This document shows, piece by piece, positions 1-9,939 of a DNA stretch of 64,000 bases. The stretch is from NCBI GenBank assembly GCA_003278855.1, contig QCCU01000003.1:1-64000 (forward strand). The letters run 5' to 3'. Each line of letters starts with the position of its first letter. Within the stretch, counting starts at the first letter, position 1. The notes beneath the pieces are model-generated. The model was not told the DNA's origin. It saw nothing but the letters and a program-made list of their open reading frames with translations, and made no database searches. The position numbers and the translations under genes were made by a program. Origin of the DNA: Prochlorococcus sp. AG-347-M23 (GTDB taxonomy: Bacteria; Cyanobacteriota; Cyanobacteriia; PCC-6307; Cyanobiaceae).

Positions 1-1117
1 AATCTAAATCCACCTCTTTTGATTCAATGTCTCTATACCCAACCAAAACATCATTTTCTAACCAATTTTTACAGAAAATACATATCGCTTCTAACTTATT
101 TCCAGGATAATTATTAAGCCAATCTCGTAAATTCTCATCAGAACTACTTGAAAACCTTGCAGAGGCTTGGTCAATATCAGCTAAAAGCAAATCTAAACAA
201 CCAACTAGAGGCATTGAATCAAGACCTGATAAATTTAGTTTCTTTAAAATTCTCCTCGCTTCAAATAATTTTTCCGGCTTTCTTCTAGAGAAACCAATAG
301 CTGTTAAGGATAGAAACGCTAAAAATCCTGCTTCTAATGATCCTCTTTTTTGTAATTCAAGAAACAAATCAATCTGTTCTTGCACTGTCAAAAATGGTTT
401 AATTTGTTGAAAAAAAATTTCAAACTCTTGCTGATTTAAATAATCTTTATATTCAGATTTATTATTACCTTCTAAACCACCTCTTTTGATTATTAAATTT
501 TCCAACATACTTAAGCCTTTTTTATGAGACTCTTGATCATTTAGATCCCTACTAAGTAGATCTAGGATTCTGTAAGGAAGCAACGCAACCAAGTCTTCTT
601 CAAGTTCTTTTCTTATGTCTCCAAGCTTTCCCATTCTTTGTAGAAGTTGTATTCCTTCATGTAAAAAGTCGGCCGCATTTGAATAGGATCTAAGCTGTTG
701 TTCTTGAATTGCAGAATCTCTTGCTGTTAAAGCAGCCAATAATGTTAAATCAGCTTCTCTACTACTTCCTAAAGCTGGAGTTTGTGGGGGCTGCAATGCT
801 TTTCTCGTAATTTTAAACGCTTCCTTTGGTGACCCCGATTCCCAAAGAAGTATTAATCCTGCTACTTCTCTATTTGAGGAAAAATCCAATCCAGAATTCC
901 CATTTAATAACAAATTTTCATACTCTCTTCTGCTTTCTGGGTCTGTAAGTAGATCGGCAGTGAGGCGGAGCAACTCAGATCTTTGGGTTAATACTTCATA
1001 AGTAAAACCTTCATCAGGTGTTTTATCTAACCGCAATTGAAACGCCCTTAATATTTCCTCAGAAGTTGCAGAGGGGCTTACGCCAATTAAACGAAAATGG
1101 TCTAAAGGAAGTTCCAA
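1..1117 (-). CDS. ARC6/Ftn2-like cell division protein, N-terminal part
   Basis: The coding sequence runs off the left edge, so only about the first 372 residues are visible. The start is read as TTG (1117-1115), preceded by AGGA; an in-frame TAG lies four codons upstream. The protein begins LELPLDHFRLIGVSP and continues through a J-domain-like helical segment (YEVLTQRSELLRLTADLLTDPESR) into an alpha-helical region, as in the cyanobacterial Ftn2/ARC6 family. In that family the protein spans the membrane and tethers FtsZ filaments to the division site. That role is inferred by family; the membrane segment and C-terminal domain are outside the window. It is divergent from pdhA. Confidence 0.8.
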   Translation of the reverse strand, partial: MELPLDHFRLIGVSPSATSEEILRAFQLRLDKTPDEGFTYEVLTQRSELLRLTADLLTDPESRREYENLLLNGNSGLDFSSNREVAGLILLWESGSPKEAFKITRKALQPPQTPALGSSREADLTLLAALTARDSAIQEQQLRSYSNAADFLHEGIQLLQRMGKLGDIRKELEEDLVALLPYRILDLLSRDLNDQESHKKGLSMLENLIIKRGGLEGNNKSEYKDYLNQQEFEIFFQQIKPFLTVQEQIDLFLELQKRGSLEAGFLAFLSLTAIGFSRRKPEKLFEARRILKKLNLSGLDSMPLVGCLDLLLADIDQASARFSSSSDENLRDWLNNYPGNKLEAICIFCKNWLENDVLVGYRDIESKEVDLD

Positions 1118-1230
1118 ACAAATATCCTATTGAAAATTCTTAGACAAATTTTATCAAGTTAAAAAATTTTTTCACAAGGTCTTACAGAGTTATTAAAAAA
1201 AATCATGAAAATCGCCCTTCACGGCTTAGA

Positions 1231-2304
1231 ATGTTAACAAATCAAAACTTCGTTAAGGTATTTTTCTTGGAAACACACGTAGAGAGAATCTCAAATCTTC
1301 AAGACATAAAAAAGGCCGAATTAGATCGAGAAACTGGATTATTTCTTTATGAAGACATGACGCTTGGTCGTAGGTTTGAAGATAAGTGTGCAGAAATGTA
1401 TTACAGGGGAAAAATGTTTGGTTTCGTTCATTTATATAACGGTCAAGAGGCTATAAGCACGGGAGTAATTGGCGCCATGAGAAAGAAACATGATTGGTTT
1501 TGTAGTACTTATCGCGATCATGTTCATGCACTAAGTGCGGGGGTCCCCTCATTTGAAGTAATGAGTGAACTTTTTGGTAAAGCTACTGGGTGTAGCAAAG
1601 GTAGAGGTGGATCCATGCACTTATTTTCAAGAGAGCATCACTTACTAGGAGGATATGCATTTATTGGAGAGGGAATTCCAGTAGCCTTAGGGGCAGCTTT
1701 TTCAAGTAAATACAAAAAGGAAGTTGCTGGTAATAGTAATAGTGATGCAGTAACTGCAGCATTCTTTGGGGATGGAACTTGCAATAATGGACAGTTTTTT
1801 GAATGTTTAAATATGGCCCAGTTATGGAAATTACCCATAATTTTTGTAGTTGAAAATAATAAATGGGCAATTGGTATGGCTCACGATAGAGCTACTAGTA
1901 ATCCTGAAATCTGGAGAAAAGCGTCTGCTTTTGGTATGCACGGCGAGGAAGTTGATGGAATGGATGTATTGGCAGTTAGAGGAGCAGCACAAAGAGCAAT
2001 TGAGCGGGCTAGAGCAGGAGAAGGCCCAACACTTTTAGAATGTTTGACTTATAGATATAGAGGACACTCTCTCGCTGATCCAGATGAATTAAGGTCTGAA
2101 AAAGAGAAGGAGTTTTGGGGAAAAAGAGATCCTATTAAGAAATTAGCCAAAGAAATTATTGATGGTAAATTCGCCACTGAAGAAGAATTAAAAATTATTG
2201 AAAAGAAAATTGATACAGAAATATCGGAGTCAGTTAAAAATGCTATTGAAGCCCCAGAGCCCCCTTCAGAAGAATTAACCAAGTATATTTGGGCAGAAGA
2301 TTAA
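1231..2304 (+). CDS. pdhA: pyruvate dehydrogenase E1 component, alpha subunit
   Basis: This is the thiamine-diphosphate-binding alpha subunit of the E1 part of pyruvate dehydrogenase, which decarboxylates pyruvate for acetyl-CoA formation. The TPP motif is visible as GDG at residues 180-182 and NN at 209-210. The conserved [19 protein letters not shown] block and the YRGHS loop are present. Length (357 aa) fits the family. The ATG at 1231 gives a longer N-terminus than most cyanobacterial PdhA; an in-frame TTG at 1267, with AAGG upstream, would give about 345 aa and may be the true start. The E3 partner lpdA lies about 10 kb downstream on the other strand, so the complex is not one operon. 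Confidence 0.95.
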   Translation: MLTNQNFVKVFFLETHVERISNLQDIKKAELDRETGLFLYEDMTLGRRFEDKCAEMYYRGKMFGFVHLYNGQEAISTGVIGAMRKKHDWFCSTYRDHVHALSAGVPSFEVMSELFGKATGCSKGRGGSMHLFSREHHLLGGYAFIGEGIPVALGAAFSSKYKKEVAGNSNSDAVTAAFFGDGTCNNGQFFECLNMAQLWKLPIIFVVENNKWAIGMAHDRATSNPEIWRKASAFGMHGEEVDGMDVLAVRGAAQRAIERARAGEGPTLLECLTYRYRGHSLADPDELRSEKEKEFWGKRDPIKKLAKEIIDGKFATEEELKIIEKKIDTEISESVKNAIEAPEPPSEELTKYIWAED

Positions 2305-2314
2305 AAAGATTTGA

Positions 2315-3256
2315 TTAGATACCGCTAGGTAATTTTCTGGTTAAATTCCTTAATTTTCTTAGTGCCTTAAGTTCAACTTGTCTTACTCTTTCTCTAGAAA
2401 CTTCTAATAATCTTCCAATTTCTGCAAGTGTATGTCTCTCATTTGCATCAAGTCCGAACCTTAGTTTGAGAACATGTTGTTCTTGCTCGCTTAAATGACT
2501 TAACCACTTACCAAGTTGCTCTTGATGCATTTTCTGTTCAACTTGATCTAGAGGCTCTTCATTATTACTATCTGCAATTAAATCACCTAAAAAGCTCCTG
2601 CCATCATCACCATTTACTGGAGCATCTAAACTACTTGTCGATAAAGCTTGTCTTAAAACAGAATCCAATTCTTCAACATCAATTTCCATTGCCTCTGCAA
2701 TTTCAATTCTGCTTGGCATAGCACCAAGCTTATGAGCCAAATCTCTACTAACTTTTCTAATAGAAGCTAACCTTTCACTTAAGTGAACAGGTAAACGGAT
2801 TGTTCTTGATTGACAGGCAATTGCTCTTGTCATACTCTGCCTAATCCACCAAAAGGCATAAGTAGAAAACTTATATCCTCTTGTCGGATCAAATTTTTCA
2901 ACAGCCCTCTCCAACCCAAGAGAACCTTCTTGTACTAAATCAAGTAATTCCAATCCTTTGCCTTGATATTTTTTTGCAACACTGACAACTAATCTTAAAT
3001 TAGCTTTCATCATTCTTTCTTTAGCTCTTCGACCAATTTTTATAGTTCTTTTTTGCTGAGTTGTAAAATCACTAATCTTTTCATTTAATTGTCCATCTTC
3101 AGTAAGAATCATCATCTTCTGGACTTGATTCCCCAATTCAATCTCTTCGGCAGGTGTTAATAAGGGAACTCTACCAATGTTCTGCAAATACCAACTAATT
3201 GGATCATTACCCCTTCTTTTAGGTTGTTCTGACTGAGTTGGTATTGAAGAAACCAT
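2315..3256 (-). CDS. group 2 (SigA-like, non-essential type) sigma-70 factor
   Basis: This 313-residue RNA polymerase sigma factor has region 1.2 at about residues 17-50 (DPISWYLQNIGRVPLLT), region 2 at about 85-155 including the -10-binding YAFWWIRQSMTRAI, region 3, and region 4 at about 252-305 with a helix-turn-helix ending SRERVRQVELKALRKLR. The short N-terminus without a region 1.1 and the close match to RpoD core regions indicate a cyanobacterial group 2 sigma factor rather than the principal one. Its regulon cannot be told from sequence. It converges on pdhA with a 10 bp gap that has no clear terminator. Confidence 0.93.
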   Translation of the reverse strand: MVSSIPTQSEQPKRRGNDPISWYLQNIGRVPLLTPAEEIELGNQVQKMMILTEDGQLNEKISDFTTQQKRTIKIGRRAKERMMKANLRLVVSVAKKYQGKGLELLDLVQEGSLGLERAVEKFDPTRGYKFSTYAFWWIRQSMTRAIACQSRTIRLPVHLSERLASIRKVSRDLAHKLGAMPSRIEIAEAMEIDVEELDSVLRQALSTSSLDAPVNGDDGRSFLGDLIADSNNEEPLDQVEQKMHQEQLGKWLSHLSEQEQHVLKLRFGLDANERHTLAEIGRLLEVSRERVRQVELKALRKLRNLTRKLPSGI

Positions 3257-3396
3257 ATTTTTGACCTATTTAGGTAGTAAAACTTTCCTACATTTTTAAG
3301 GAAATGGCCAAATATTTAATGCGCGCTTCAGATTTGAAGTAATATTTGTACACTTATGTGTTTAAAACTATAAATAACCCTCTTAAATTGTTTCTT

Positions 3397-4962
3397 TCAA
3401 GATATTTGTCTCGTTTTTATATTTCTCATTAATTTTGTCAGTTCGTCACCAATAGCAGATGCATTTGACCCACTTTTGCACCTCGATGCAGCAAATGAAT
3501 GCAAAAGTACATATTTAGCAAAAAAATCTGTTGATATATTTCTGCACAAGGTTAAATCAATCGCAGAACTACCAGCTATAAAACCAGATAAAAGATCACC
3601 CAATCCAGCACGAGCTGTCTGAGAATCGGTTCCAAAAAGTTGCCATACTTGTTTATTATCAGCAACTATGCTGTTCGCTCCTTTTAACAAAATACTGATA
3701 TTGAATTCTTTTGCCGCATCACGAGCAAGCCCAACATTGGTCTTAGATTTGATATTAGGAAATAACCTTCCAAATTCTTTACTATGTGGTGTAATCCATG
3801 TTTTAAATTTTCTCTCTAAAAAGAAATTTGCCCCCAACTTAGATTCCGAAATTCTATTAAGTGCATCTGCATCCAAGATCAATAATCCTCCAAAACCCAT
3901 AAGATAGTCTTTTGATTTTTGCCAATCATCATTATCAATTCCTATTCCTGGACCAACAGCTAATGAATCAAAAGCACTTAAATCAATATTCTTTAATGCA
4001 CTAAATAAGGATGCATTTCCATTTTGGTTAGATTGCATAGTTTCTTTTAAAACTATTTCTGGGGCAACTTGCCAAATTGATTCAGCAACTATCCCAGGAA
4101 GGACAGCAGAGATAAAGCCTGCTCCACTTGATATGGCCCCTTTTAATGCCAAGTATGCAGCACCAGGATATTTTTCACTTCCGGCTATTAGTAATGTTCT
4201 ACCTCTTTGATATTTGTTGGAATTTTTTGGCAAAGAAGGTAAATCAATATTTTTTATATCTTTGTAAGTAACCTTAAAAATCTTTTTATCAATTTTTGAC
4301 AGCTTATTAGTAGTTACCCCAATATCTATATGGTGCAATTCTCCAATAAAAGGTAAAGCAGAATCTTGGGTCAACCCAATCTTATAAAGACCAATGACCA
4401 AGGTATAGTCTGCCTTTACTGCGTTTTCTAAAAAAGGCTCTCCTTTATCAGGACATAATCCTGTTGGGATATCAATACTTATAACCTTTCCAGATTTTTT
4501 ATGAAATTTTTGATTAAACAGTTTAATTAATTTATCATCAACTTTTCTTGTTTGATTATTACCAAAAACTGCATCAATCCAAAGATCTTTCCCATTTGCA
4601 TCAGGAGATTCTACTAATTTTGTGACGCCAATAGATGTAAGATAATTAAGGTGGTCATTTGTTAGTGTTTTTTTTATCGGGAATGGACACCATACTTGAA
4701 CATTAAAACCTTTCAAAAAAAGCTCTCTAGCTATTACTGCACCATCCCCGCCATTATGCCCAGGACCTATAAAAACAGTTATTCCATTCTTGAGAAGAGT
4801 TTTCTTTTTTAAGAGCCATCTACTAATTTGGATACCAGCTTTTTCCATCAATGCTTCTTGTGGCATTCCATCAGAAAACATTTCTTTCTCTACTATCAGC
4901 ATTTGCGTTGAATCAACAATTAAATGTCTAGAATCAATTGTTGGCCATACAATTTCGTTCAT
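3397..4962 (-). CDS. nnrD: bifunctional NAD(P)HX epimerase / ADP-dependent NAD(P)HX dehydratase
   Basis: This enzyme repairs hydrated NAD(P)H. The N-terminal YjeF_N epimerase domain (about residues 15-225) shows GPGHNGGDGA and the IDIPTGL motif. The C-terminal carbohydrate-kinase-like dehydratase domain (about 245-515) shows the GRTLLIAGSEKYPGAA start, AVGPGIG, TPHSKEFGRLF and the ATP-site ARAGLGDLLSGFIAG. The 521 aa length matches the fused bacterial form. It is divergently arranged with mnmA, whose start lies 46 bp away. Confidence 0.93.
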   Translation of the reverse strand: MNEIVWPTIDSRHLIVDSTQMLIVEKEMFSDGMPQEALMEKAGIQISRWLLKKKTLLKNGITVFIGPGHNGGDGAVIARELFLKGFNVQVWCPFPIKKTLTNDHLNYLTSIGVTKLVESPDANGKDLWIDAVFGNNQTRKVDDKLIKLFNQKFHKKSGKVISIDIPTGLCPDKGEPFLENAVKADYTLVIGLYKIGLTQDSALPFIGELHHIDIGVTTNKLSKIDKKIFKVTYKDIKNIDLPSLPKNSNKYQRGRTLLIAGSEKYPGAAYLALKGAISSGAGFISAVLPGIVAESIWQVAPEIVLKETMQSNQNGNASLFSALKNIDLSAFDSLAVGPGIGIDNDDWQKSKDYLMGFGGLLILDADALNRISESKLGANFFLERKFKTWITPHSKEFGRLFPNIKSKTNVGLARDAAKEFNISILLKGANSIVADNKQVWQLFGTDSQTARAGLGDLLSGFIAGSSAIDLTLCRNISTDFFAKYVLLHSFAASRCKSGSNASAIGDELTKLMRNIKTRQIS

Positions 4963-5008
4963 AATTAGTAGAAAGCAATTGAAGAACTGTTCAAAAATTT
5001 AAACTTCC

Positions 5009-6181
5009 ATGTTAAAGACACAAAAGGATAAAAAATTAGAGAACTTTTTTTCTTCTAATAATAAAACTAAAAAGAAGAAAAATATTATTGTAGGTCTTTC
5101 TGGTGGCGTAGATAGTTCCCTTTCAGCTGCTCTTCTTGTAGAGAGAGGCTGGAATGTTGAGGGACTTACTCTTTGGCTTATGAAAGGACAAGGCTCCTGT
5201 TGTTCTGAAGGATTAGTAGATGCTGCTGGGCTTTGTGAAGATTTGGGAATTAATCATAAAATAATAGACTCAAGAGAAATTTTCGAAAGAGAGGTAATTA
5301 AAAAAACTACTGAAAGCTATGAGAAAGGATTCACTCCACTGCCATGTTCGATGTGCAACAAGAATGTGAAGTTTGAAGAGATGCTCAATTATGCAATAAA
5401 CAAAAAAAACTTTACGCATATTGCGACTGGACATTACGCAAGGATAAAAAAATCATCTTATGCTGAAACATTTGATTGCAAGAGCTTTGTATTTAAAGAC
5501 TTCCTTCTTCTCAGAGGTGCTGACGAAAACAAAGACCAAAGTTATTTCCTTTATTCTCTTTCACAAGAAGTACTAAGCAGATTAGAATTTCCTCTTGGTG
5601 AAATGAAAAAAGAAGAGACTAGAAAGGAAGCCCTGAGATTAGGCCTTAGAACTGCTCAAAAACCAGAAAGTCAAGATTTATGTTTAGTTGAGCATTATGG
5701 ATCAATGCAGAGATTTATCGACAAACACATTGAACCCAAAGAAGGAGAAATTGTTCATGTAAATGGGAAAGTCCTAGGAACGCACAATGGTATTCAGCAC
5801 TTTACAGTAGGTCAAAGAAAAGGTTTAGGCATTGCTTGGCCTGAACCATTATATGTAAAAAGTTTAGACAGGGTAAAAAACATAGTTTATGTAGCAGATA
5901 AAAGTGATTTATTTAATAGAGAAGCAATTATTAGTAAGGTTAACTGGGTTTCAATCGAGGAACCTACACAAGAGATAGAAGTAGAAGCACAAATCAGATA
6001 TAGAAGTCATCCAGTAAAAGGAACTTTAATACCTTTGAAAAATTTAGATAATCCAACTACAACATTTAAATTAATTTTTGAAGAAAGTCAAAGTTCGGTA
6101 ACACCCGGACAAGCTGCAGTTTTTTATAAAGGAGAAATTTTATTAGGTGGCGGATTAATTAATTTTCCAAAAGAAATTTAA
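5009..6181 (+). CDS. mnmA: tRNA 2-thiouridylase MnmA
   Basis: MnmA adds sulfur to U34 of tRNAs for Lys, Glu and Gln. The PP-loop ATP-pyrophosphatase motif SGGVDSS is at residues 31-37. The catalytic cysteine pair is visible as C116 in CNKNVKF and C225 in SQDLC, followed by the C-terminal beta-barrel with the [17 protein letters not shown] block. About 25 lysine-rich residues precede the PP-loop, a longer N-terminus than in E. coli. Its last 27 bp overlap the end of the convergent lnt gene. Confidence 0.95.
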   Translation: MLKTQKDKKLENFFSSNNKTKKKKNIIVGLSGGVDSSLSAALLVERGWNVEGLTLWLMKGQGSCCSEGLVDAAGLCEDLGINHKIIDSREIFEREVIKKTTESYEKGFTPLPCSMCNKNVKFEEMLNYAINKKNFTHIATGHYARIKKSSYAETFDCKSFVFKDFLLLRGADENKDQSYFLYSLSQEVLSRLEFPLGEMKKEETRKEALRLGLRTAQKPESQDLCLVEHYGSMQRFIDKHIEPKEGEIVHVNGKVLGTHNGIQHFTVGQRKGLGIAWPEPLYVKSLDRVKNIVYVADKSDLFNREAIISKVNWVSIEEPTQEIEVEAQIRYRSHPVKGTLIPLKNLDNPTTTFKLIFEESQSSVTPGQAAVFYKGEILLGGGLINFPKEI

Positions 6182-7642
6182 TACCATAAAAAATATAAAC
6201 AATAACAAAATAGGTTTATCTCCAAATTTTGTATAGAAGGTCTTGTCGGATGAAAAATTAGGGAAAACTACTTTATTTTGCTCCACATTTAAATTTAGAA
6301 GTTGAATTATTTTTCCATCATCATTAATTAAACCAGAGGGACCGGTGTTTGATACAAGTAGATTATCTTTTTTATTTTCAATACTTCTCAATCTTGCCAA
6401 AGACAGGAATTGACTATAAAGCTTAGTTGGATATGGATCTAAATTTGCTGCAGTTATTATTAGTTTTGCACCGCTATTTATAGCCTTTCTTATTTTCAAT
6501 CCATCACTAATTTCATAACAAATAGCCACTGCTAGAGGTTGAGTAAATTTAGGATCAAAAAATCTTGAATCAGAGCCTGGTTGAATTCCTCCTACTGCAG
6601 ATAATCCTTTTGAAAAACTATCTAGAAATCTAGGTATTTTTTCACCTATTGGAACAAGTCTATTTTTATCTATAAATGAGGTAAAAGATTTATCTCCAAT
6701 TTGAAATCCGAGTAAAGAACTTCTTAACTCATTATTAGAATTTCTGAAACCTCCTGAAAAAGTATTAACCTTAATGCCTTTAGAAAAATAAAAATTATTA
6801 GATAGAGTTCCTTCAGGAGCAACAAGAAGTTTCGCTTTGTTTGATAAAGCATATTTTTGAGCGATAGATAGCTTTTCTTCAATAAATTCATCATTTATTT
6901 TTAATTTTTCTCTTGTTGGTATATTAGTTTGCCAAATAGCTACTGGATATTCATAATTTCTTTTTATTGGAGTTGTTAAACCTCCAAATAAATGTAAGAA
7001 AATAAAAACCAAAAGTCCTAAAAGAAATATTTTTTTAAAGTAAAGTTTTCTTTCCCATCTACCTTGAATATAAAAAATCCAAAATCCAATCAATATTTGT
7101 AATACGCATAAACCACTTGCACCAATCCATCTTGCCAAACCAGCAAGATAAATATCACCTGGGATAAGACTCTCTCCTAAACCTATCCAAAAAAAAGGTG
7201 TTTGAGAAAGTATCAATTCACCAATACCCCAAGTCAAAGATAAAAAAAATACTTTTACTGTTAAAGATAATATTTTCATTTTGAAAACATCCTCTTTCCA
7301 AAGAATAATTTCAACTAACAATCCCCATAAATAAACTAATATCCCACCCAAAAAAGCGCAAAATAATAACATTAAAATGGCAATAATTAAACTTGCAAGC
7401 CATGAAAAACCAAGCCATGTCAATGGATGAAGATCATAAAGCCAAGAATGACTTATCAAGATAAAGAAAAAACCCCAACAAAAATTTGCTATTCTCCCTT
7501 CACTTCCCTTCCATAAAATAAATAATGATATCGGCATAAAAATCAGCCAAAAATGAGTTGAAACTGAAATTCCTCCTAAAATCCCCCCTAAACAAGGGTA
7601 AAAATATTGTCTTAGGCTTTTAATTTGAGTTGGGATTAACAA
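6155..7642 (-). CDS. lnt: apolipoprotein N-acyltransferase
   Basis: Lnt adds the third acyl chain to the N-terminal cysteine of lipoproteins on the periplasmic face of the inner membrane. The first roughly 220 residues hold about six hydrophobic membrane spans. The C-terminal nitrilase-like domain carries the triad: E277 in APEGTL, K326 in [10 protein letters not shown] and C375 in AICYEISD. The 495 aa length is normal. The 3' end overlaps mnmA convergently by 27 bp, so the two messages share antisense ends. Confidence 0.92.
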   Translation of the reverse strand: MLIPTQIKSLRQYFYPCLGGILGGISVSTHFWLIFMPISLFILWKGSEGRIANFCWGFFFILISHSWLYDLHPLTWLGFSWLASLIIAILMLLFCAFLGGILVYLWGLLVEIILWKEDVFKMKILSLTVKVFFLSLTWGIGELILSQTPFFWIGLGESLIPGDIYLAGLARWIGASGLCVLQILIGFWIFYIQGRWERKLYFKKIFLLGLLVFIFLHLFGGLTTPIKRNYEYPVAIWQTNIPTREKLKINDEFIEEKLSIAQKYALSNKAKLLVAPEGTLSNNFYFSKGIKVNTFSGGFRNSNNELRSSLLGFQIGDKSFTSFIDKNRLVPIGEKIPRFLDSFSKGLSAVGGIQPGSDSRFFDPKFTQPLAVAICYEISDGLKIRKAINSGAKLIITAANLDPYPTKLYSQFLSLARLRSIENKKDNLLVSNTGPSGLINDDGKIIQLLNLNVEQNKVVFPNFSSDKTFYTKFGDKPILLLFIFFMVLNFFWKIN

Positions 7643-7728
7643 TCTAAAATTACGAAATTAAATTTATAATCACTCATTTATTGTACCTTCATTCTGTAGA
7701 CTAAGTTTTAGTAACTTTCAAAATTTAA

Positions 7729-8301
7729 GTGAAAGAAGTCTTTATTAGTTTTGCAGTTTTTGTTTTTTGTGTTTCATTAACTCTTTTCAGTCAATTTAAT
7801 TCACCTCAAGTTGTTAATGCTGCTGAATCAGAAACTCAGTCAGTTCAAAGAACACCTGTTGCAAAATCATCAAATGTCTCAAATAATAATTTATTTGAAC
7901 TAGACCCATCAGATCCAAACCCTATACTTTTCGCTATGGCAGAAGAAACATCATCAGACAACAATTCAAGGACTACAGAAAGTGGTCTAATTATTTTAGA
8001 TATCGTAAGCGGGGAAGGAGATGAAGCTAGTGCTGGGCAAACAGTTACTGTAAATTACACAGGAACACTAGAAGACGGGACACAATTTGATACCAGTATC
8101 GGCAGAGCTCCATTCAGCTTTCCCTTGGGTGCTGGACGAGTAATAAAAGGTTGGGACGAAGGTGTAGCAGGCATGAAAGTTGGAGGCAAAAGAAAATTAA
8201 CAATACCTCCAGAACTTGGATACGGATCAAGAGGGGCTGGAAATGTAATACCTGCTAATTCGACTTTAATATTTGAAGTTGAATTATTAAAAGTCAATTA
8301 A
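7729..8301 (+). CDS. exported FKBP-type peptidyl-prolyl cis-trans isomerase
   Basis: The GTG at 7729 starts a 190-residue protein with an N-terminal hydrophobic signal segment (residues 4-20) and a likely signal-peptidase site near VNAA (about residue 31), so it should act in the periplasm or thylakoid lumen. A low-complexity linker leads to one FKBP domain (about residues 83-190). Family landmarks are [34 protein letters not shown] and [11 protein letters not shown], ending in the conserved FEVELLKV strand. It lies 78 bp upstream of sodN on the same strand and could help fold exported proteins; a link with sodN is not shown. Confidence 0.93.
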   Translation: MKEVFISFAVFVFCVSLTLFSQFNSPQVVNAAESETQSVQRTPVAKSSNVSNNNLFELDPSDPNPILFAMAEETSSDNNSRTTESGLIILDIVSGEGDEASAGQTVTVNYTGTLEDGTQFDTSIGRAPFSFPLGAGRVIKGWDEGVAGMKVGGKRKLTIPPELGYGSRGAGNVIPANSTLIFEVELLKVN

Positions 8302-8379
8302 ATTAAGTAAGAAAAATATCTAAGACTTTTCAATTTAGTTAATCTCCAAGTAATATATATACAACACCAAACATTTGAA

Positions 8380-8853
8380 ATGTTAATTAAATTCATCAAT
8401 TCTTTTCTAGATAAAAAATCCTCAATGACAGTCCATGCTCACTGCGACGGTCCTTGTGGTGTTTACGACCCTGCATCTACGAGAGTTGCAGCTGAAGCAG
8501 TATTATCAATGACAAAAAAGCTTGTTGCATTAGAAGCTCCTTCTAGCACTGATTCAGCAGAGTGGGCTGCATACAGTAATACATTTTCTAGATATGTTGC
8601 AGTTAAAGAAGAGCAGGCAAAAGAAACAAAGAAAGAGATTCTAATTTTGTGGACAGATTACTTTAAACCTGTTCACTTAGAAACTTATCCAGACTTACAT
8701 GAAACCATTTGGAAAGCGGCCAAATTATGCAGTGCATGCAAAGTTAATATTGATTTAGCCCAAGCTGAAGAACTCATGAGTTATGTAGAAAAAATTCATA
8801 ATATTTTCTGGGCTTCAAAAGGAAGATCAGACGCTTTTGTAAAAGCTAGTTAA
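8380..8853 (+). CDS. sodN: nickel superoxide dismutase, proprotein
   Basis: This enzyme disproportionates superoxide using nickel. A 20-residue propeptide (MLIKF to VHA) precedes the mature N-terminal nickel hook HCDGPCGVYDP. After cleavage His21, Cys22 and Cys26 become ligands H1, C2 and C6, and Tyr29 is the active-site tyrosine. The rest is the expected four-helix bundle, 157 aa in total. Cleavage directly before His21 is needed for activity and is done by SodX, whose coding region follows at once. Use of nickel in place of iron for SOD is characteristic of open-ocean picocyanobacteria. Confidence 0.97.
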   Translation: MLIKFINSFLDKKSSMTVHAHCDGPCGVYDPASTRVAAEAVLSMTKKLVALEAPSSTDSAEWAAYSNTFSRYVAVKEEQAKETKKEILILWTDYFKPVHLETYPDLHETIWKAAKLCSACKVNIDLAQAEELMSYVEKIHNIFWASKGRSDAFVKAS

Positions 8854-9254
8854 TAAGAATTATTTTCAAAAATTTTTTTGATTTTATTTTATTTTTTTTA
8901 GGTTTAAGAAAAACCGCCATTATAAGTGGTGAATCGATGTTTCCTTACCTAAAAAATGGAGATATTGTATTTTTTAAAAAATATGTAAAAAATAAATCAA
9001 TACTAAAAAATCGACAAATAGTTATTTTTATTCATCCACTTAAAAATAAAAACCTAATAAAAAGGATAAATTCAGTAAATCAAAATAATATTGAGGTTAT
9101 TGGTGACAATCTTGAATTTAGCGAAGATAGTAATAAATTTGGATTAATCAATAACGAAAAAATAATTGGGATTGTAACCTCTAGATTAATTATTCCTAAA
9201 TTAAAAAATTTTTTAATTCAAAAAAACAGAAGCACTTCTTTGAATCCAAAATAA
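8850..9254 (+). CDS. sodX: nickel SOD maturation protease (S26 signal-peptidase family); start not resolved
   Basis: SodX removes the NiSOD propeptide. The serine of the Ser-Lys dyad lies in SGESM: codons for S-G-E-S end at 8936, directly before the ATG at 8937, so translation must begin upstream of that ATG. The lysine is in KRI (KNLIKRI). The in-frame reading is open from 8850, just after a TAG inside sodN, yet contains no ATG, GTG or TTG before the catalytic serine. Options are an ATA/ATT start, or a TTG at 8878 in the neighbouring frame joined by slippage on the eight T at 8892-8899. The coordinates give the open frame, not a proven start. The 3' end overlaps the convergent transporter gene by 42 bp. 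Confidence 0.8.
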   Translation, partial: LIRIIFKNFFDFILFFLGLRKTAIISGESMFPYLKNGDIVFFKKYVKNKSILKNRQIVIFIHPLKNKNLIKRINSVNQNNIEVIGDNLEFSEDSNKFGLINNEKIIGIVTSRLIIPKLKNFLIQKNRSTSLNPK

Positions 9255-9884
9255 TCCCAAAGAAAAGGAAATGCCTCCTGCTAAAGCTATTAATCTTTTA
9301 ATAAATTTTTGACTTGCTTTAAAGGTGGTTAAAGATATTAAAAAAGTAAAAAGATTCATACTTATTAGTGAACCAATCAAATATGAAATCAAATATAAGC
9401 AAGCGCTTGTTAAAGGTAGTGCTAAGGCAGGAAGAACTGCAAGAAAATGTGAACCTCCAGCTATACCATGTAACAAGCCTAAACCCGTCAGAGCATGTGA
9501 ATGCTTATTATTATTTTTCTGTTCCTTAACATGAAAGTGAAAGTGTCGATGAGCAATTCCATTCTCATGCTTATGGGAATGCGAGTGGATACTTAATTGA
9601 AAAGAACTTTTTATAGCAAATACTCCAACAATTAGAAGAGAAATTCCAACTAGGAATTCGGCAATATTAGAAAATTTGTTTAATGGCGTAATATCCTTAA
9701 TAAAAATCGCTAGAAAAGCTAACAAAAGGATACCTGAAGAGTGTCCTAAGCCCCATGAGAAACTATTTTTAAGAGCTTTTTGGGGATTATTAATCGCTGA
9801 TGGTGCCATTGCAATTAGATGATCAGCACCACTAACTACATGCACAAATCCTGCAACTATACCTGTTAAAATTACAGCCTGCAT
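9213..9884 (-). CDS. NicO/UreH-like nickel (cobalt) membrane transporter
   Basis: This 223-residue membrane protein has about six hydrophobic spans. A GADH-containing first helix (HVVSGADHLIAM) resembles the metal motif of nickel/cobalt permeases, and a second, similar motif is HGIAGGSHFLAV. Between them is a histidine-rich loop (HSHSHKHENGIAHRHFHFH, then KHSH), typical of the RcnA/NicO/UreH group. It converges on and overlaps the sodX end. Beside sodN and sodX, nickel supply for NiSOD is the most likely job (inference). Urease genes are not in the window. Confidence 0.82.
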   Translation of the reverse strand: MQAVILTGIVAGFVHVVSGADHLIAMAPSAINNPQKALKNSFSWGLGHSSGILLLAFLAIFIKDITPLNKFSNIAEFLVGISLLIVGVFAIKSSFQLSIHSHSHKHENGIAHRHFHFHVKEQKNNNKHSHALTGLGLLHGIAGGSHFLAVLPALALPLTSACLYLISYLIGSLISMNLFTFLISLTTFKASQKFIKRLIALAGGISFSLGLFWIQRSASVFLN

Positions 9885-9939
9885 ATATATTCAGTACAAC
9901 TATGTTTATTCAATTTTATAGCACGATTTGAAGTCAATA

